From Microbacterium sp. CH12i (GTDB lineage: Bacteria > Actinomycetota > Actinomycetes > Actinomycetales > Microbacteriaceae), in NCBI RefSeq assembly GCF_000685355.1, contig NZ_JHET01000008.1, positions 62,001 to 126,000 of the forward strand: DNA of 64,000 nucleotides, in the 5' to 3' direction. Below are positions 35,308 to 44,710 of the stretch, in pieces (the stretch's first letter is position 1; each line of letters opens with the position of its first letter). A program made the position numbers and the translations under genes. The notes beneath the pieces are model-generated. The model did not search any database. It was not told the DNA's origin and worked only from the letters and a program-made list of their open reading frames with translations.

Positions 35308-35361
35308 GACGGTCGAGACGCGGTGTTCGCGCCAGATTGGTCCCACCCGCCATGAATCAAG

Positions 35362-35386
35362 AAATCCCCGCCTGAGCGGGGATTTT
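35362..35386 (+). terminator. Rho-independent terminator after the integrase
   Basis: AAATCCCCGC and GCGGGGATTT form a perfect 10-bp stem with loop CTGA and a T-run. It ends just before the tRNA-Ser-like remnant. Confidence 0.8.
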
Positions 35387-35388
35387 GA

Positions 35389-35450
35389 TGGCGGAGACGA
35401 GGGGATTTGAACCCCTGGACCCTTGCGAGGTCTCCACCTTAGCAGGGTGA
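35389..35450 (-). other. tRNA-Ser(GCU)-like 3' portion; attachment site
   Basis: On the reverse strand this gives the anticodon loop CTGCTAA, a long variable arm, the T-arm GGGGTTCAAATCCCC, CGTCTCC and GCCA, i.e. a tRNA-Ser(GCU) 3' part. The matching acceptor strand GGAGACG and a normal D-arm are not found on the 5' side. A weak GGGGGAG pairing is possible but leaves a mismatch and an ill-fitting D-arm. It shares the 18-base core CTCCACCTTAGCAGGGTG (35432-35449) with the intact tRNA at 53880-53897. I read it as the attachment-site scar of the first element; a divergent functional tRNA is the alternative. Confidence 0.65.
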
Positions 35451-35607
35451 TTCTGCCGCGCCGCAGGAAGGCCACTCCCCCGCCGCCCCCTGCCCGGAAA
35501 CACCCAATTTGTCTGTTTTTGCGGGCCTTTCCGGCCCGCCATCTAGAACCACACCACGCACTCGATGCACTCCCAAAGTGGGCAGCATCGGCATCCTCGG
35601 GAGACGC

Positions 35608-35628
35608 GGGGTCACTTGGGGGTCACCT
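35608..35628 (+). repeat. Direct repeat pair beside the attachment site
   Basis: GGGGTCACTT followed directly by GGGGGTCACCT. It matches the pair at 53735-53755 in the other element, on the opposite side of the attachment site from the integrase. This fits an arm-type site of the second element's other end. Confidence 0.55.
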
Positions 35629-35668
35629 GGCAGATATTCCCGAGAGCACAGACCACGTCAATCTGTTA

Positions 35669-35686
35669 CAGTTATTGCAGTTATTC
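35669..35686 (+). promoter_or_regulatory. Tandem operator-like repeats before the antitoxin
   Basis: Two 9-base direct repeats, CAGTTATTG and CAGTTATTC, lie in an AT-rich patch 20 bases before the antitoxin start. Promoter autoregulation by the helix-turn-helix antitoxin is the likely role. Confidence 0.5.
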
Positions 35687-35704
35687 AGAACATGGAGGTG
35701 GACA

Positions 35705-36088
35705 ATGACTGACATACTGACCCGTGACGCCAATGCCCTGCATCGTGCGCTCGACGGCAAGGGCGACGAGGTAAAGCTCAGCCTGTCGCGAGAGACCGCA
35801 GAGTGGCTCGCGCGCATCGTGGATGCCCGGACTCACGGCCAGGAAGTCGTCTTCACGCGCACCAGTGGCGAGGTGACGCCGACTGAGGCTGCGACGCTGC
35901 TCGGAGTTTCCCGCCCCCAGGTCCGCAAGTTCATGGACGAAGGCAAGCTCGAGTTCCGCAAGGTAGGCACGCACCACCGGATCACAGTCGAATCACTCCA
36001 GGCCTTCCGTGAGCAGGAGCGGGCACGCAGACGTGTGGCGATGGAAGAACTCTCCCAGTTGCAGAACGAGCTCGGCCTGTTTGAGTGA
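35705..36088 (+). CDS. Excisionase-type helix-turn-helix antitoxin
   Basis: A 127-residue protein with a central MerR/Xis-like DNA-binding domain: EVTPTEAATLLGVSRPQVRKFMDEGKLEFRKVGTHHRI. An acidic N-terminal region and a C-terminal helix rich in Arg and Glu (FREQERARRRVAMEELSQLQ) could bind the toxin. It is followed with a 4-base overlap (GTGA) by a PIN-domain gene. This gene order is a known PIN toxin-antitoxin layout. Repeats at 35669 suggest autoregulation. Confidence 0.82.
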   Translation: MTDILTRDANALHRALDGKGDEVKLSLSRETAEWLARIVDARTHGQEVVFTRTSGEVTPTEAATLLGVSRPQVRKFMDEGKLEFRKVGTHHRITVESLQAFREQERARRRVAMEELSQLQNELGLFE

Positions 36089-36657
36089 GTCCATCCACGG
36101 ACATTGACCACGCCCCGATCCGTATCGTTCTCGGCGACGCGAACGTTCTCTACTCCCGCGTGCTTCGGGACTACCTGCTCTATACGGCGGACGCCGAACT
36201 CATCAGCATTCGCTGGAGCGCCGCGATCGTCGCCGAGGTCATCGAGCACCTCATCGCGAACCTGCCAACCTTCGATGCGGCCGCAGGACAGCGACTCATC
36301 ACAGCCATGACCACTGCATTCCCTGACGCAGAGGTCAACATCGATGACGCCGCTCGCGAGCGGGTCGCATCGTTGGCGCTTCCCGACGAGGACGACCGGC
36401 ACGTTCTCGCGGCCGCCATCGCGGCAGAAGCAGAGATCCTCTGCACCGACAACATCAAAGACTTCCCCATTGACGCGATGAAGGCGGTCAGCATCCAGGC
36501 ACTGACCGCTGACGACCTGCTCTCGCTGCTCGTCAAGGAGTACGGCGACGAAATGCGCGCTGTACACCAGACGGTCGTCTCACACCTACCTGGTGCGACT
36601 GACGAGTCGACGCTCGCAACGCTTCGGCGGGCTGGCGCGGTAAGAACAGCCGCCTGA
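36085..36657 (+). CDS. PIN-domain toxin (ribonuclease)
   Basis: A 190-residue PIN-domain protein. The acidic metal site is visible: Asp18 in VLGDANVLYSR, Glu51 in IVAEVIEH, Asp104 in DEDDRHVLAAAI and Asp122 in LCTDNIKDF. Such VapC-like enzymes cleave RNA, often tRNA or rRNA, when released from the antitoxin. It starts with GTG overlapping the antitoxin stop. The pair sits right beside the attachment site and probably stabilises the second integrative element. Confidence 0.88.
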   Translation: MSPSTDIDHAPIRIVLGDANVLYSRVLRDYLLYTADAELISIRWSAAIVAEVIEHLIANLPTFDAAAGQRLITAMTTAFPDAEVNIDDAARERVASLALPDEDDRHVLAAAIAAEAEILCTDNIKDFPIDAMKAVSIQALTADDLLSLLVKEYGDEMRAVHQTVVSHLPGATDESTLATLRRAGAVRTAA

Positions 36658-36725
36658 TCGGGAATCTGCTCGATGACCGTTCCTGCTGAGACGGCTCACC
36701 GACAACGGCGGGAATCAGGCATGGG

Positions 36726-39700
36726 TCATAGGCTGAGGCCATCGCGTTCAGCACCGCGCCCGTGTGATGGTGAACGCCTCTGCTCCGGTTCCCGCATTTG
36801 GGCGGCTCGTTCCGCAGGGGCACGTTCGTCCGCCTTCTGCGCTTCGGCGTGCTCGCCGATAAGGGCTGCGGCCTGATCGATCGGTAGCGCTTCGATCTGC
36901 CCGAGATGTCGCCGGGCCTCGTCGGCTTGCCTCGCCCATCCATCGGCACGGGTTACCGCACTGCCAGCGATGCGAACCTGGCCGTAGATGCTCTCGCGGA
37001 GCACGTCCCGCTCCCTTCCCTGCCGAGTCTGCAGGGCGTGAAGCTTCTCCTGCTCGATCGTTGCCTGCCGCCGCTTCTGAGATACACGCGGATCGTTCTC
37101 AGCGATGCGACCGGTTGCGGAGGCCGACCACGTTGGCACTCCAGCAGTTGTGCCGGGCGTTGAGCCCCACCGCCGAGTCGTGGCCGCTTCCAGTTCACCG
37201 TGCTCCGTACTTGCTCGCACTTGGGCGCGGTCTGCACCGCGTCGCTGGAAACCTCGTGCAGAGCGTCGATCAGCCGACGCGTCCCACATGCGTTGCCGTG
37301 CCGCGAGGTAGGCGGTGCCGTCTTCAACCGCCTGCGCCAAAAGAGGAGTCGTCACCTCGGAACGCACTCGTTCGGCCTGCGCCTCAGCCGCCATGAGATC
37401 AGCTCGTTGTTCGTCGGACTCCGCTAGGTGTTCTTCCCTCTGCCCACTCAGCATCACGGCAGCGCGCTTCCACTGCGCAGCCTGGCGGTCGGCGCGTTCG
37501 ATCTGCTCCGTTAGCCGGGCACGCTCCACGCTCACGAGTTTCACTGGTCCTTCTGCGACGAATCCGGCGACGGCGTCGCGGACGGCCTGGGTGGCGGCGA
37601 CCAGGCCGCGGTCGGCGCGATCGCGCTCGAGCGCGGCGGTGAACTGCTCACGGGCGTCGTCCAGATCGGCGGCGACGATATGCAGACGGTTGGCCTCCTG
37701 TCCGCGAGTCATTCCGACATAGACACCTGCGGCGTCGAGGGCATCGCCGAGGACGGTGTGCGACTCAGGCATGGTCGCACCTTGCACTCCGTACGCAGTG
37801 GAGGCGTAGGTGAGGTGCGTGTGCTCAGCGACGTACTCGGCGGGGAGACGGACGCCGCGCTGGCGCTTCCGGTCGATGCCGTTCTCAACAGCCCACACGG
37901 TGCCGTCCTCTCCGACGTCCTGTACAGTCCAGGTCTGTCGGTTGGCGACCTGCACGTCAGCATCGTTGCGTCGGGTCTGAATCACATCACCGCGACCGAA
38001 CGACAGGCCATCGTTACCGGTCGCCGTCCGAGCGTCATCGACCAGACCCGCACGCACTCGCTCCTCGCGGATGCAGATGTTCAGTTCGCGTGCCTCGTCG
38101 TTGGTCGCCACCGTGATCGCATCCCCCACGTGCGTGGTGCTGGCAATTGCGTCGCGCACGTCTTCGGTGCTGTTGTGCAGGGCAACCAGACCGAGTGCGT
38201 GCAACCGGTCGAACAGCAGCGCCGCGTTCTCTCCGGCACGCATCCGTATCGTCAGATCGGCGTATTCAGGATCGGTGAAGCGGTGCACCGTCGTCAGATC
38301 GACCACGTGCGTGGAGAGTTGCGCGGCCATATCGAGCACACCGCCACGGCCGACCGCAGCGAGCTGCGCCCGGTCGCCAACGAGCGCGAGAGTTGCACCG
38401 TGCTCGTCTGCGACAGCAAGGAGAGCGAGGGCGGTGTCCTGATCGAGCATCCCGGCCTCGTCCACCACGATCCGTTCCCCACGCATCAGACGCGCCTCTG
38501 CGGATGGACCGACGTAGGTGATACCGGTTTCCGGGTCGGTACCACCAGGGGTTAGGCGGGACCAGATGCCGTCCCGGTTCCAACGCCAGCCGTGTTCGTG
38601 CACGAGCATCGCGACCGACTCTGCCGAGATGCCGAATTCCTTTGCGGCAACGTCAGCGGCTTTCTTCGTCGGAGTCACGATTCTCGTCGCTCGGCCGTCC
38701 GCAGCAGCGGTTTCGATTGCAGCCCCGAGCATGGTGGTCTTGCCCGCGCCCGCAGCTCCCTCGACCACCACCAGCGGATTAGTGGAAGCGATCCCGGCAG
38801 CAGCCCGCACCTGCTCAATGTCAAGACCGTGGTCATCGGCCACGGATGCCGGCACCCGATCACTGCTCGCTGCACGGACGGCGAGCAGGTCGTGCAGTCG
38901 TGTTTCGACCGAAACAACATGCAAGCTCGTGAGGTGGGCGAAGTGCTCAGGTCGCGCTGCTTTCGGGGGCAGTACCGACAAGCTGTCCTCGGCGGCGAGC
39001 GCGGTGGCCAGGGCAACAAAGTCGCGCAACTCTGTAGGTGTTGCGCGCACTCCGGTCTCGGTGATGACGCGGGTGACGTGCTCCTGGATGGTGTGCACCG
39101 TCCACGTCGACGCACCCACGGCGCAACGGTCGAGTGCGCGGGAGGCGAGTTGTTGCACGCTCAGATCATCAAGTGCGACAGGCGTGCGCACCCGTGCACG
39201 CTTCGGGTGCGGTGTGTAGCCGGCCTCTTCCAGCTCACGCAACCACCCCGCTTCGCTACCGAGACGAGCAGGTTTCTTGCTCGGCCGCTCGTGATCCCAC
39301 GCACGAGCGATCAACCGTGACCGCACAACGGGCCCGGGCTCCTGTCCGGGATGCGTGCCCTCCCATTCCGCCTCGAACCGGGCCAGGTCCGCGCGACTTG
39401 TTCGCCGCGCTTGGACATGACCGCGTTGTAGGACAGTAATTCCGCAACCTCACCGGTGATCGGATCGAGGCTCAGGCCGTGAACGTCGAGGACCGCGGCG
39501 AGTTGCGGGTGCGCGGCGATCACCGCCGTACCCAGCGCGCGGATCGCGCCCTGCTGCCGGAACAGTGCCGCCGTGTCCAGACCCCGCCAGGCTCCCGCCG
39601 CCCAGACACGGGTGCCGACCTGGAAGTGAATGTGCCGGTGCGGATCACCCGCCCGTGAAGTCTTATGCGAGACAACGACCGTCTCCAACTGCTCGATCGG

Positions 39701-40144
39701 CACGACCTCTTGCTTTCCCCGCGGACCGACCCGCGTAACCGAGTGTTGACCGAGCCATGCGCGGATCTCCGCCACCGCATCCCGCTGGGCGGCATCCAAA
39801 GCCTCCGACACTTCCGGGTGCAAGGCCGCGGCGATCGACAGCGACTTCGGCGCATTCACGACCATCTCCGCGAACCGCGGAGAACCCTGCCGATCCTCCC
39901 CCGGCGGGCGAGGCGTGCCCATCGATTCGCCGGTGAGCGGGTTGAGCCAATCAACCCATTGGGCGTACTCCTCCGGCGTCAGCCCCACCGCACCGATCAC
40001 ACGACCCTGGGCATCGACCGCAGAGAATTCGGCAAGTGCGGTCCCGCCCTCCAGGTAATACTCGTCAGCGCGGTAGCGGTCTGATTCCAGGTAGCGGCGC
40101 GCGTCCGTACCGGAGCCTCGGAACAGGATCACGCCGCCTTTCAT
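36726..40144 (-). pseudogene. MobF-family relaxase/helicase (TraA-like), single frameshift
   Basis: The joined reverse-strand frames give about 1,140 residues. The N-terminal TrwC relaxase domain has paired Tyr29-Tyr30 (RADEYYLEGGTALAEF) and the HUH metal motif in GDPHRHIHFQVG. It nicks oriT and carries the strand covalently. The C-terminal RecD-like helicase has the P-loop VVEGAAGAGKTTMLGAA, the DEAG box IVVDEAGMLD and YVGMTRGQEANRLHIV. The two frames meet near 39390, where one G restores QVARDLARFEAEWEG. The C-terminal region after about residue 900 is charged and coiled. No type IV secretion gene is visible, so the element is likely mobilisable rather than self-transmissible. Confidence 0.88.
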
Positions 40145-40465
40145 CGCCGCCCCGATCCTTATCGCGTGTACTTGCTATTACGCACGGTAGCATACGTACA
40201 TTCAGAAGAACAGAGCGGCAGGGCTGGGGTTCGCGTGATGGAGAGCACGGCGGTAGAGGCGGCTGTACTGCCGGTGAGGAGTCCATCTGGTTGACGGGGA
40301 TTCCGCTTTCGTATGGCGTTTCTTCGGGTGTGAGAAACGCCATAGAACGCGCCGATCAGCATCGCTTCTAACGCGCAAAGAGTTGACGGAGGATGAGCCG
40401 TATGACATCGCTCCCGAGCGCTCGGGACTGATTTCTCGACTTTTGTGGGGTAGGTACTAGTGCGG
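40145..40465. other. Gap upstream of the relaxase; possible oriT/promoter
   Basis: About 320 bases with no gene. AT-rich runs at 40165-40200, just before the relaxase start on the reverse strand, are the natural place for its promoter and for an origin of transfer. I see no unambiguous nic site or inverted repeat. Confidence 0.35.
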
Positions 40466-40830
40466 TCAGAGGGCCGCGAAGCGGAAGATCGCGACGAAGA
40501 TCGCGGCCAACAGCAGCACGATGTTGAAGAGGATGACTTTGATTTCGTGCCGACGCACGTGCACGAAAACAGCGAACAGTTGTATGACGGCGAGCCCTGC
40601 GGCGGCGATCGGTGTGAGGACCGGCGCGATGTCGGTCAGCCAGGGCAAGATGACACCGATCGCGCCGAGAGCTTCGACGCTGCCGATGAGCTTGATCGCA
40701 GCGGGGGAGTAATCCTCGGCCCATGGGAGGCTTTCGGCGAGTTTGGCTTTGGTGGTGAAGGTCTTCATGAGCCTGCGGCGAGGTAGGCGGCGGCCAGGAT
40801 TCCGGAAATGATCCAGAGGGTGATGTCCAC
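40466..40830 (-). pseudogene. DoxX-family membrane protein, single frameshift
   Basis: Repaired, this is a 121-residue four-helix DoxX-like protein. The first frame from GTG 40830 reads VDITLWIISGILAAAYLAAG. The second continues MKTFTTKAKLAESLPWAEDYSPAAIKLIGSVEALGAIGVILPWL and two further helices. One C lost near 40770 (GGC-C-TCATG) separates them. DoxX proteins are small inner-membrane proteins often co-encoded with redox enzymes. It is the last gene of the reverse-strand redox operon. Confidence 0.82.
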
Positions 40831-41018
40831 GTGTTCAGTACTCCGTCGTGTAGGGGGGAAGGGGATGGTTAGTTCAATGAGCGGATTCGGATCTCGGTGC
40901 GCGTGGTCGCGGCGATCTACGACGACAGGGCGGAAGTTGCTGTCGACTCTGCCGGTCAAGAAGAGCACGCGGTTGACATCGGCAGTGCTGTCGCAGAGGG
41001 TGCACCCGGTTTGCGGTA

Positions 41019-42068
41019 CTAGGCGAGCGCGGCGTTCACCTTTGGGATGACTTCGGTTGCGAGGAGCTCGATCGATCGGTTGGTGAGGGCCGGGTCGATT
41101 CCGCCAAAGTCCAGCTGCATACCGATTCGAAGGTTGCCGAAGGTGTCGTGCACGCGCAGGATCTTGTCGACGACTTCGTTCGGTGAGCCGACGAACAGGG
41201 CCCCGGCGGGTGCGGCTGCTTGGTCATAGAACGCGTGCTGGTCTGCGTCGCTGCGTTCTCCGAACCGTTGGTTGATTACCGACATGAAGTGCGGGTAGAG
41301 CTCACGCTTTGCCTGTTGGCCGTCATCGAGGATGAGTCCGGTCGCGGAGATCCCCACCTTCAGGGAAGCGGCGTCATGTCCGCGACTTGCGCCGGCTTGA
41401 CGGTACAGCTGAACGAGCGGGGCGAAAGATGCGGTGTCGCCGCCGATGATCCCGTAGACGATGGGCAATCCCAGGGCGCCGATGCGGATCGATGAACGCT
41501 GATTGCCGCCGGTGCCGACCCAGATTGGCAGATGGCCCGGCCTGTCGGCGGTCCCTTGTGCCCGCGGGAGCACGCGCGCATGGTCAAGTGGCGCGTGGTA
41601 CTTCCCGGACCAGGAGACCTCTTCGTTCGCGTCCACGGCGAGGAGCATCGAAAGCTTTTCGTCGAACAGTTCGTCGTAGTCGGCTAGAGGCGCGCCGAAC
41701 AGGGCGAATGCCTCGGTGAACGAGCCGCGGCCGGCGATGATCTCTGCGCGGCCTCCGCTGAGCTGATCCAGCGTCGCGAACTGTTGATAGACGCGCACGG
41801 GGTCCTCTGCGCTGAGCACGGTCACCGCACTGGTCAACCGGATCTGCGTGGTGAGGCTCGCGGCGGCTGCGAGCACTGTAGTGGGAGACGAGATCGCGAA
41901 TTCGGGAACATGCCGCTCACCGACACCGAAGAACGTCAGACCGGCCTGGTCGGCGAGTACGATCTGCTCCACGGCCTGACGAAGCCGTTTGCCGACGTTC
42001 ATCGCCGCACCGGTGGACGGATCCCGGTACATGTCGCCGAAACTGTAGATTCCGAATTCCATAGTCAC
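41019..42068 (-). CDS. LLM-class flavin-dependent oxidoreductase
   Basis: A luciferase-like (LLM) monooxygenase of about 349 residues. The family pattern is clear: EFGIYSFGDMYRDPSTG, then FFGVGERHVPEFAISSPTTVLAAAASLTTQIRLTSAVTVL and VWVGTGGNQRSSIRIGALGLPI. It uses reduced FMN (or F420) with oxygen on an unknown substrate. Starts at GTG 42068, with AGGAG upstream, or ATG 42062. It lies downstream of the DsbA-like gene in a five-gene reverse-strand operon. No F420-specific residues can be assigned by eye. Confidence 0.9.
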   Translation of the reverse strand: MTMEFGIYSFGDMYRDPSTGAAMNVGKRLRQAVEQIVLADQAGLTFFGVGERHVPEFAISSPTTVLAAAASLTTQIRLTSAVTVLSAEDPVRVYQQFATLDQLSGGRAEIIAGRGSFTEAFALFGAPLADYDELFDEKLSMLLAVDANEEVSWSGKYHAPLDHARVLPRAQGTADRPGHLPIWVGTGGNQRSSIRIGALGLPIVYGIIGGDTASFAPLVQLYRQAGASRGHDAASLKVGISATGLILDDGQQAKRELYPHFMSVINQRFGERSDADQHAFYDQAAAPAGALFVGSPNEVVDKILRVHDTFGNLRIGMQLDFGGIDPALTNRSIELLATEVIPKVNAALA

Positions 42069-42144
42069 TCTCGTCTCCTGTACGAATCAACTGACTGAGA
42101 TGGCGTCACACCGCGTGTCGAAGTGCGGTGTGACGCCAGCCGTG

Positions 42145-42846
42145 TCATCCAGCCGTCGTGACCGAGGGGGTGCCGACGGTTTCGTTCCAACTTGTTTCCA
42201 GCGCCTGCAGGAACGCTTCGACCGGTTGTGCGCCGGAGACGGCGTACTTGCCGGCGAACACGAAGAACGGCACGCCGGTGATGCCGAGTTCGCGCGCTTG
42301 CTGCGTGTCCGCGACCACAGCGTCGGCGAACTCGCCACTCGCCAGCGCAGCCAGCGCGGCTTCGCGATCGAGTCCGATCTCGCTGGCAATACCTGCCAGC
42401 ACCTGGTGATCGGCGATGTTGAGTCCGTCGGTGAAGTACGCCTCGAAAAGCCGCCGGATCATCTCATGCTGCTTTCCCTGGGAAGCGGCGAAATGGCTGA
42501 GTTCATGCGCCGACCTGGAATTGACCGTGATGGCGCGGTCGAAGTGGTAGTCCAGTCCGACCTCACGACCGCGCTCAGCGATCTGCTCGTTCATGGACAC
42601 CGCCTGGTCCCGCGGGATTCCCCGCTTGGTGGTCAGCAATTCTGTCAGATCAGTCGGCACATCGCTGGCCAGCTCGGGCATCAGCAGGAAGCTGTGGTAG
42701 CGGACTTCGACACCCTGTTTGTGTGGAAACTGCGCTACGGCCTGCGCGAAGAGTTCATCGCCCAGATAGCAGAACGGGCACATCACGTCGCTCCACACGT
42801 CCACCACGAGCGGGTTCCGCGGCCGACCGAATGCGCCACCGGACAT
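42145..42846 (-). CDS. DsbA-family (FrnE-like) thiol oxidoreductase
   Basis: A 233-residue thioredoxin-fold protein of the FrnE/HCCA-isomerase group. The redox motif CPFC is in DVWSDVMCPFCYLG. The helical insert is of typical length and the cis-Pro loop is GITGVPFFVFAGKYAVSGAQP. No signal peptide, so it acts in the cytoplasm, as FrnE does. I start at ATG 42846 because it overlaps the stop of the 49-residue peptide gene (TGATG); an ATG at 42855 is possible. The coupling suggests the small two-Cys peptide could be its partner or substrate. Confidence 0.9.
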   Translation of the reverse strand: MSGGAFGRPRNPLVVDVWSDVMCPFCYLGDELFAQAVAQFPHKQGVEVRYHSFLLMPELASDVPTDLTELLTTKRGIPRDQAVSMNEQIAERGREVGLDYHFDRAITVNSRSAHELSHFAASQGKQHEMIRRLFEAYFTDGLNIADHQVLAGIASEIGLDREAALAALASGEFADAVVADTQQARELGITGVPFFVFAGKYAVSGAQPVEAFLQALETSWNETVGTPSVTTAG

Positions 42847-42995
42847 CAGGCGCACTCCCCATCCATGTCACACACATCGAGAGTGTTGTCCGCGGTGAGA
42901 ACCTGGAATGAAGAGGTGACATCCGAATCGATAGTCGGAGGGTTCATCGTCGGCATCTCAGTACTGGCGCGAACGTATTGCGTGGGAACGGTCAT
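42846..42995 (-). CDS. Small 49-residue peptide with C-terminal CxxxxxC tail
   Basis: A short frame between two co-directional genes: 4 bases after the quinone reductase stop and overlapping the next start. The predicted peptide opens MTVPTQYVRASTEMPTMNPP and ends TLDVCDMDGECA. The N-terminal two thirds is rich in Thr, Ser and Pro; the last ten residues hold two Cys amid four acidic residues. It has no membrane segment. The layout (leader-like region plus Cys-bearing tail, beside a DsbA-like thiol enzyme and a flavin monooxygenase) resembles a RiPP precursor or metal-binding peptide. No known family is recognised and no strong ribosome site precedes it, so coding status is inferred. Confidence 0.5.
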   Translation of the reverse strand: MTVPTQYVRASTEMPTMNPPTIDSDVTSSFQVLTADNTLDVCDMDGECA

Positions 42996-42999
42996 GGTG

Positions 43000-43926
43000 T
43001 CAGGCCGTGAGAAGGATCTTGCCGAGCGTGCCCCGGCCGAAATGAGCGAGAGCGTCGGCGCCTTGATCGAGGGGATAGACCTGATCGATCGTGACACGGA
43101 GGCTGCCGTCGGCGTGAGCACGGGCCAGCCGATCAAGGGTGTGGGTTGTCGAGCTGGCGACCACAGCGGTGACAGTTGCGGTGCCGGCATCGATCTGGTC
43201 CGGCGACTGCAGCAGAGTAGACACGAATCGGCCATTCGACTTGATGACCCTGGCAAGGGCCTGTGGGTCGCCGGCCAGGTGGAACACGACGTCAACACCG
43301 CCCGGGTGCAGCTGGCCTACTGCCGCGGGCACATCCGCGGTGTAGTCAACAGTCTCGGCGGCGCCGAGGTCGGTGACGTGCGCGATCTCCTGCTCGGTGG
43401 TGGCGGTGGCGATCACGCGGGCGCCCGCAGCGCTGGCAAGCTGAACGAGCAGGCTTCCGACACCGCCCGTCGCCCCAGCGATCAGCACTGTATCGCCGGG
43501 CATGACGGCGGCGGCATCGAATGAATCCATCGCCGCAGCCCCGGCCAGTCCGAACGTGGCAGCCTGAGCGGTCTCGATCTCGTCCGGGATGAGGGCGAGA
43601 CCATCGACGGGGACGATCACGTACTCGGCGAAGGAACCCTCGCCCATGTGCGCCTTGTTGACAACGCCGAACGCTCGATCACCCGCGCTGTACCCGGTGA
43701 CGCCCGGCCCGACAGCGTCAACGGTGCCGGCGAAGTCTTTGCCGAGCACCAGCGGGAATCGGTGCTCGAGGACGCCATCCAAGTAGCCGGCCGCGACCGC
43801 GAGGTCGAAGCCGTTCACCGTTGCGGAGTGAACCCGCACCCGTACTTCTCCCTTACCCGGCGCGGGAATTTCGAGGTCAGTGAGCTCCGCAGTGGAGCCG
43901 AACGTGTTCAGGACAAGCGCTTTCAT
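43000..43926 (-). CDS. NADPH:quinone reductase-type MDR oxidoreductase
   Basis: A 308-residue zinc-less medium-chain reductase. It opens MKALVLNTFGSTAELTDLEIPAPGKGEVRVRV and has GKDFAGTVDAVG, the NADPH-binding GATGGVGSLLVQLASAAGA and the C-terminal AHFGRGTLGKILL. No zinc-ligand cluster is present. It reduces quinones or enones with NADPH. ATG 43926 is preceded by AAGGAAACCC. It is first in the operon and divergent from a TetR gene, with an inverted repeat between the two. Confidence 0.9.
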   Translation of the reverse strand: MKALVLNTFGSTAELTDLEIPAPGKGEVRVRVHSATVNGFDLAVAAGYLDGVLEHRFPLVLGKDFAGTVDAVGPGVTGYSAGDRAFGVVNKAHMGEGSFAEYVIVPVDGLALIPDEIETAQAATFGLAGAAAMDSFDAAAVMPGDTVLIAGATGGVGSLLVQLASAAGARVIATATTEQEIAHVTDLGAAETVDYTADVPAAVGQLHPGGVDVVFHLAGDPQALARVIKSNGRFVSTLLQSPDQIDAGTATVTAVVASSTTHTLDRLARAHADGSLRVTIDQVYPLDQGADALAHFGRGTLGKILLTA

Positions 43927-43976
43927 GGGTTTCCTTCGTTGATCGATATCAGTCAATATTCGCGGGCCACAGATAC

Positions 43977-43998
43977 AAGCGGGTAAGCCTGCCCGTTT
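43977..43998. promoter_or_regulatory. Candidate TetR operator
   Basis: AAGCGGG and CCCGTTT flank an 8-base spacer between the divergent quinone reductase and TetR genes. The arms pair at six of seven positions. A dimeric repressor could control both promoters from here. Confidence 0.5.
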
Positions 43999-44050
43999 AG
44001 ATCACCGTAGCACCTATCTGGGCATGGCTATCCAGTTGTAGACTGATGAT

Positions 44051-44686
44051 GTGGAAGCAAAGATCATGACCGGCCCCGGTGAGGTGTTGCGCTCTGACGC
44101 GGCCCGAAATCGGGGGCGGGTGGCTGCTGCGGCCCGGGAAGTGTTCGCCGAACTTGGCACGAACGCACCGATGATCGAAATCGCCCGTCGCGCCGGGGTC
44201 GGCACCGCAACCCTCTACCGACGCTTCCCCACGCGGGATGACCTGCTCGAGTTGGTGTTCGAAGATCGGATCGAGCTCTGCGCGGCTACGGTCGATCAGT
44301 TCCTCGCTCGCGTCGCCACGGAGCCGTGGGAAGCGTTCGCGGGGTACCTGCGGACGCTCTTCACTCTTCAGCGCGAAGATCGGGCCTTCACCGCCGTGTT
44401 GCTGCATTCCTTCCCCGAGGGCGGGCGAATGGAACAGGAACGCCGACGCGCGATCGCCGGCCTGAGCGTGCTCGTCGCGCGGGCACAGTCTGCCGGCGCG
44501 CTCCGGCCGGATTTCTCGGTCGGAGACATCGAACTCCTCCTCACAGCCCACGACGGCGTCCTCTCCCGCGATCCGAACTGTTACGCCTCATCCCGCATCA
44601 CAGAAATTCTGCTCGATGCCTGCCGGCCATCCACTCATGATTCGGGGCATGGTGCGATCAGATCGACAGCCGGTTCACACGGTTGA
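44051..44686 (+). CDS. TetR-family regulator
   Basis: A TetR repressor of about 211 residues. The DNA-binding domain is VAAAAREVFAELGTNAPMIEIARRAGVGTATLYRRFPTRDDLLE. The C-terminal half is helical with the WEAFAGYLRTLF segment typical of the SbtR/YxaF-like subgroup. It starts at GTG 44051 or ATG 44066. Divergent from the redox operon, it is the obvious local regulator, responding perhaps to quinones or electrophiles; the ligand is inferred. Confidence 0.9.
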   Translation: MEAKIMTGPGEVLRSDAARNRGRVAAAAREVFAELGTNAPMIEIARRAGVGTATLYRRFPTRDDLLELVFEDRIELCAATVDQFLARVATEPWEAFAGYLRTLFTLQREDRAFTAVLLHSFPEGGRMEQERRRAIAGLSVLVARAQSAGALRPDFSVGDIELLLTAHDGVLSRDPNCYASSRITEILLDACRPSTHDSGHGAIRSTAGSHG

Positions 44687-44710
44687 GCTGAGCTCACGGC
44701 CCAGCGCGGA

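Noticed and set aside
35389-35490. A second functional tRNA-Ser at the first integrase
   Set aside because: The 5' acceptor arm pairs poorly and the D-arm does not fit, so I call it an attachment remnant; a divergent tRNA cannot be fully excluded.
35521-35539. Terminator at GCGGGCC...GGCCCGC
   Set aside because: The T-run precedes rather than follows the hairpin on the forward strand, and the reverse strand gives A residues after it.
42846-42995. Mycofactocin precursor (MftA)
   Set aside because: The tail lacks the C-terminal Val-Tyr pair, and no radical SAM partner or other mft gene is nearby.
42100-43524. A 474-codon forward frame antisense to the DsbA-like and quinone reductase genes
   Set aside because: Codons mirror the reverse-strand genes and no domain is recognisable.
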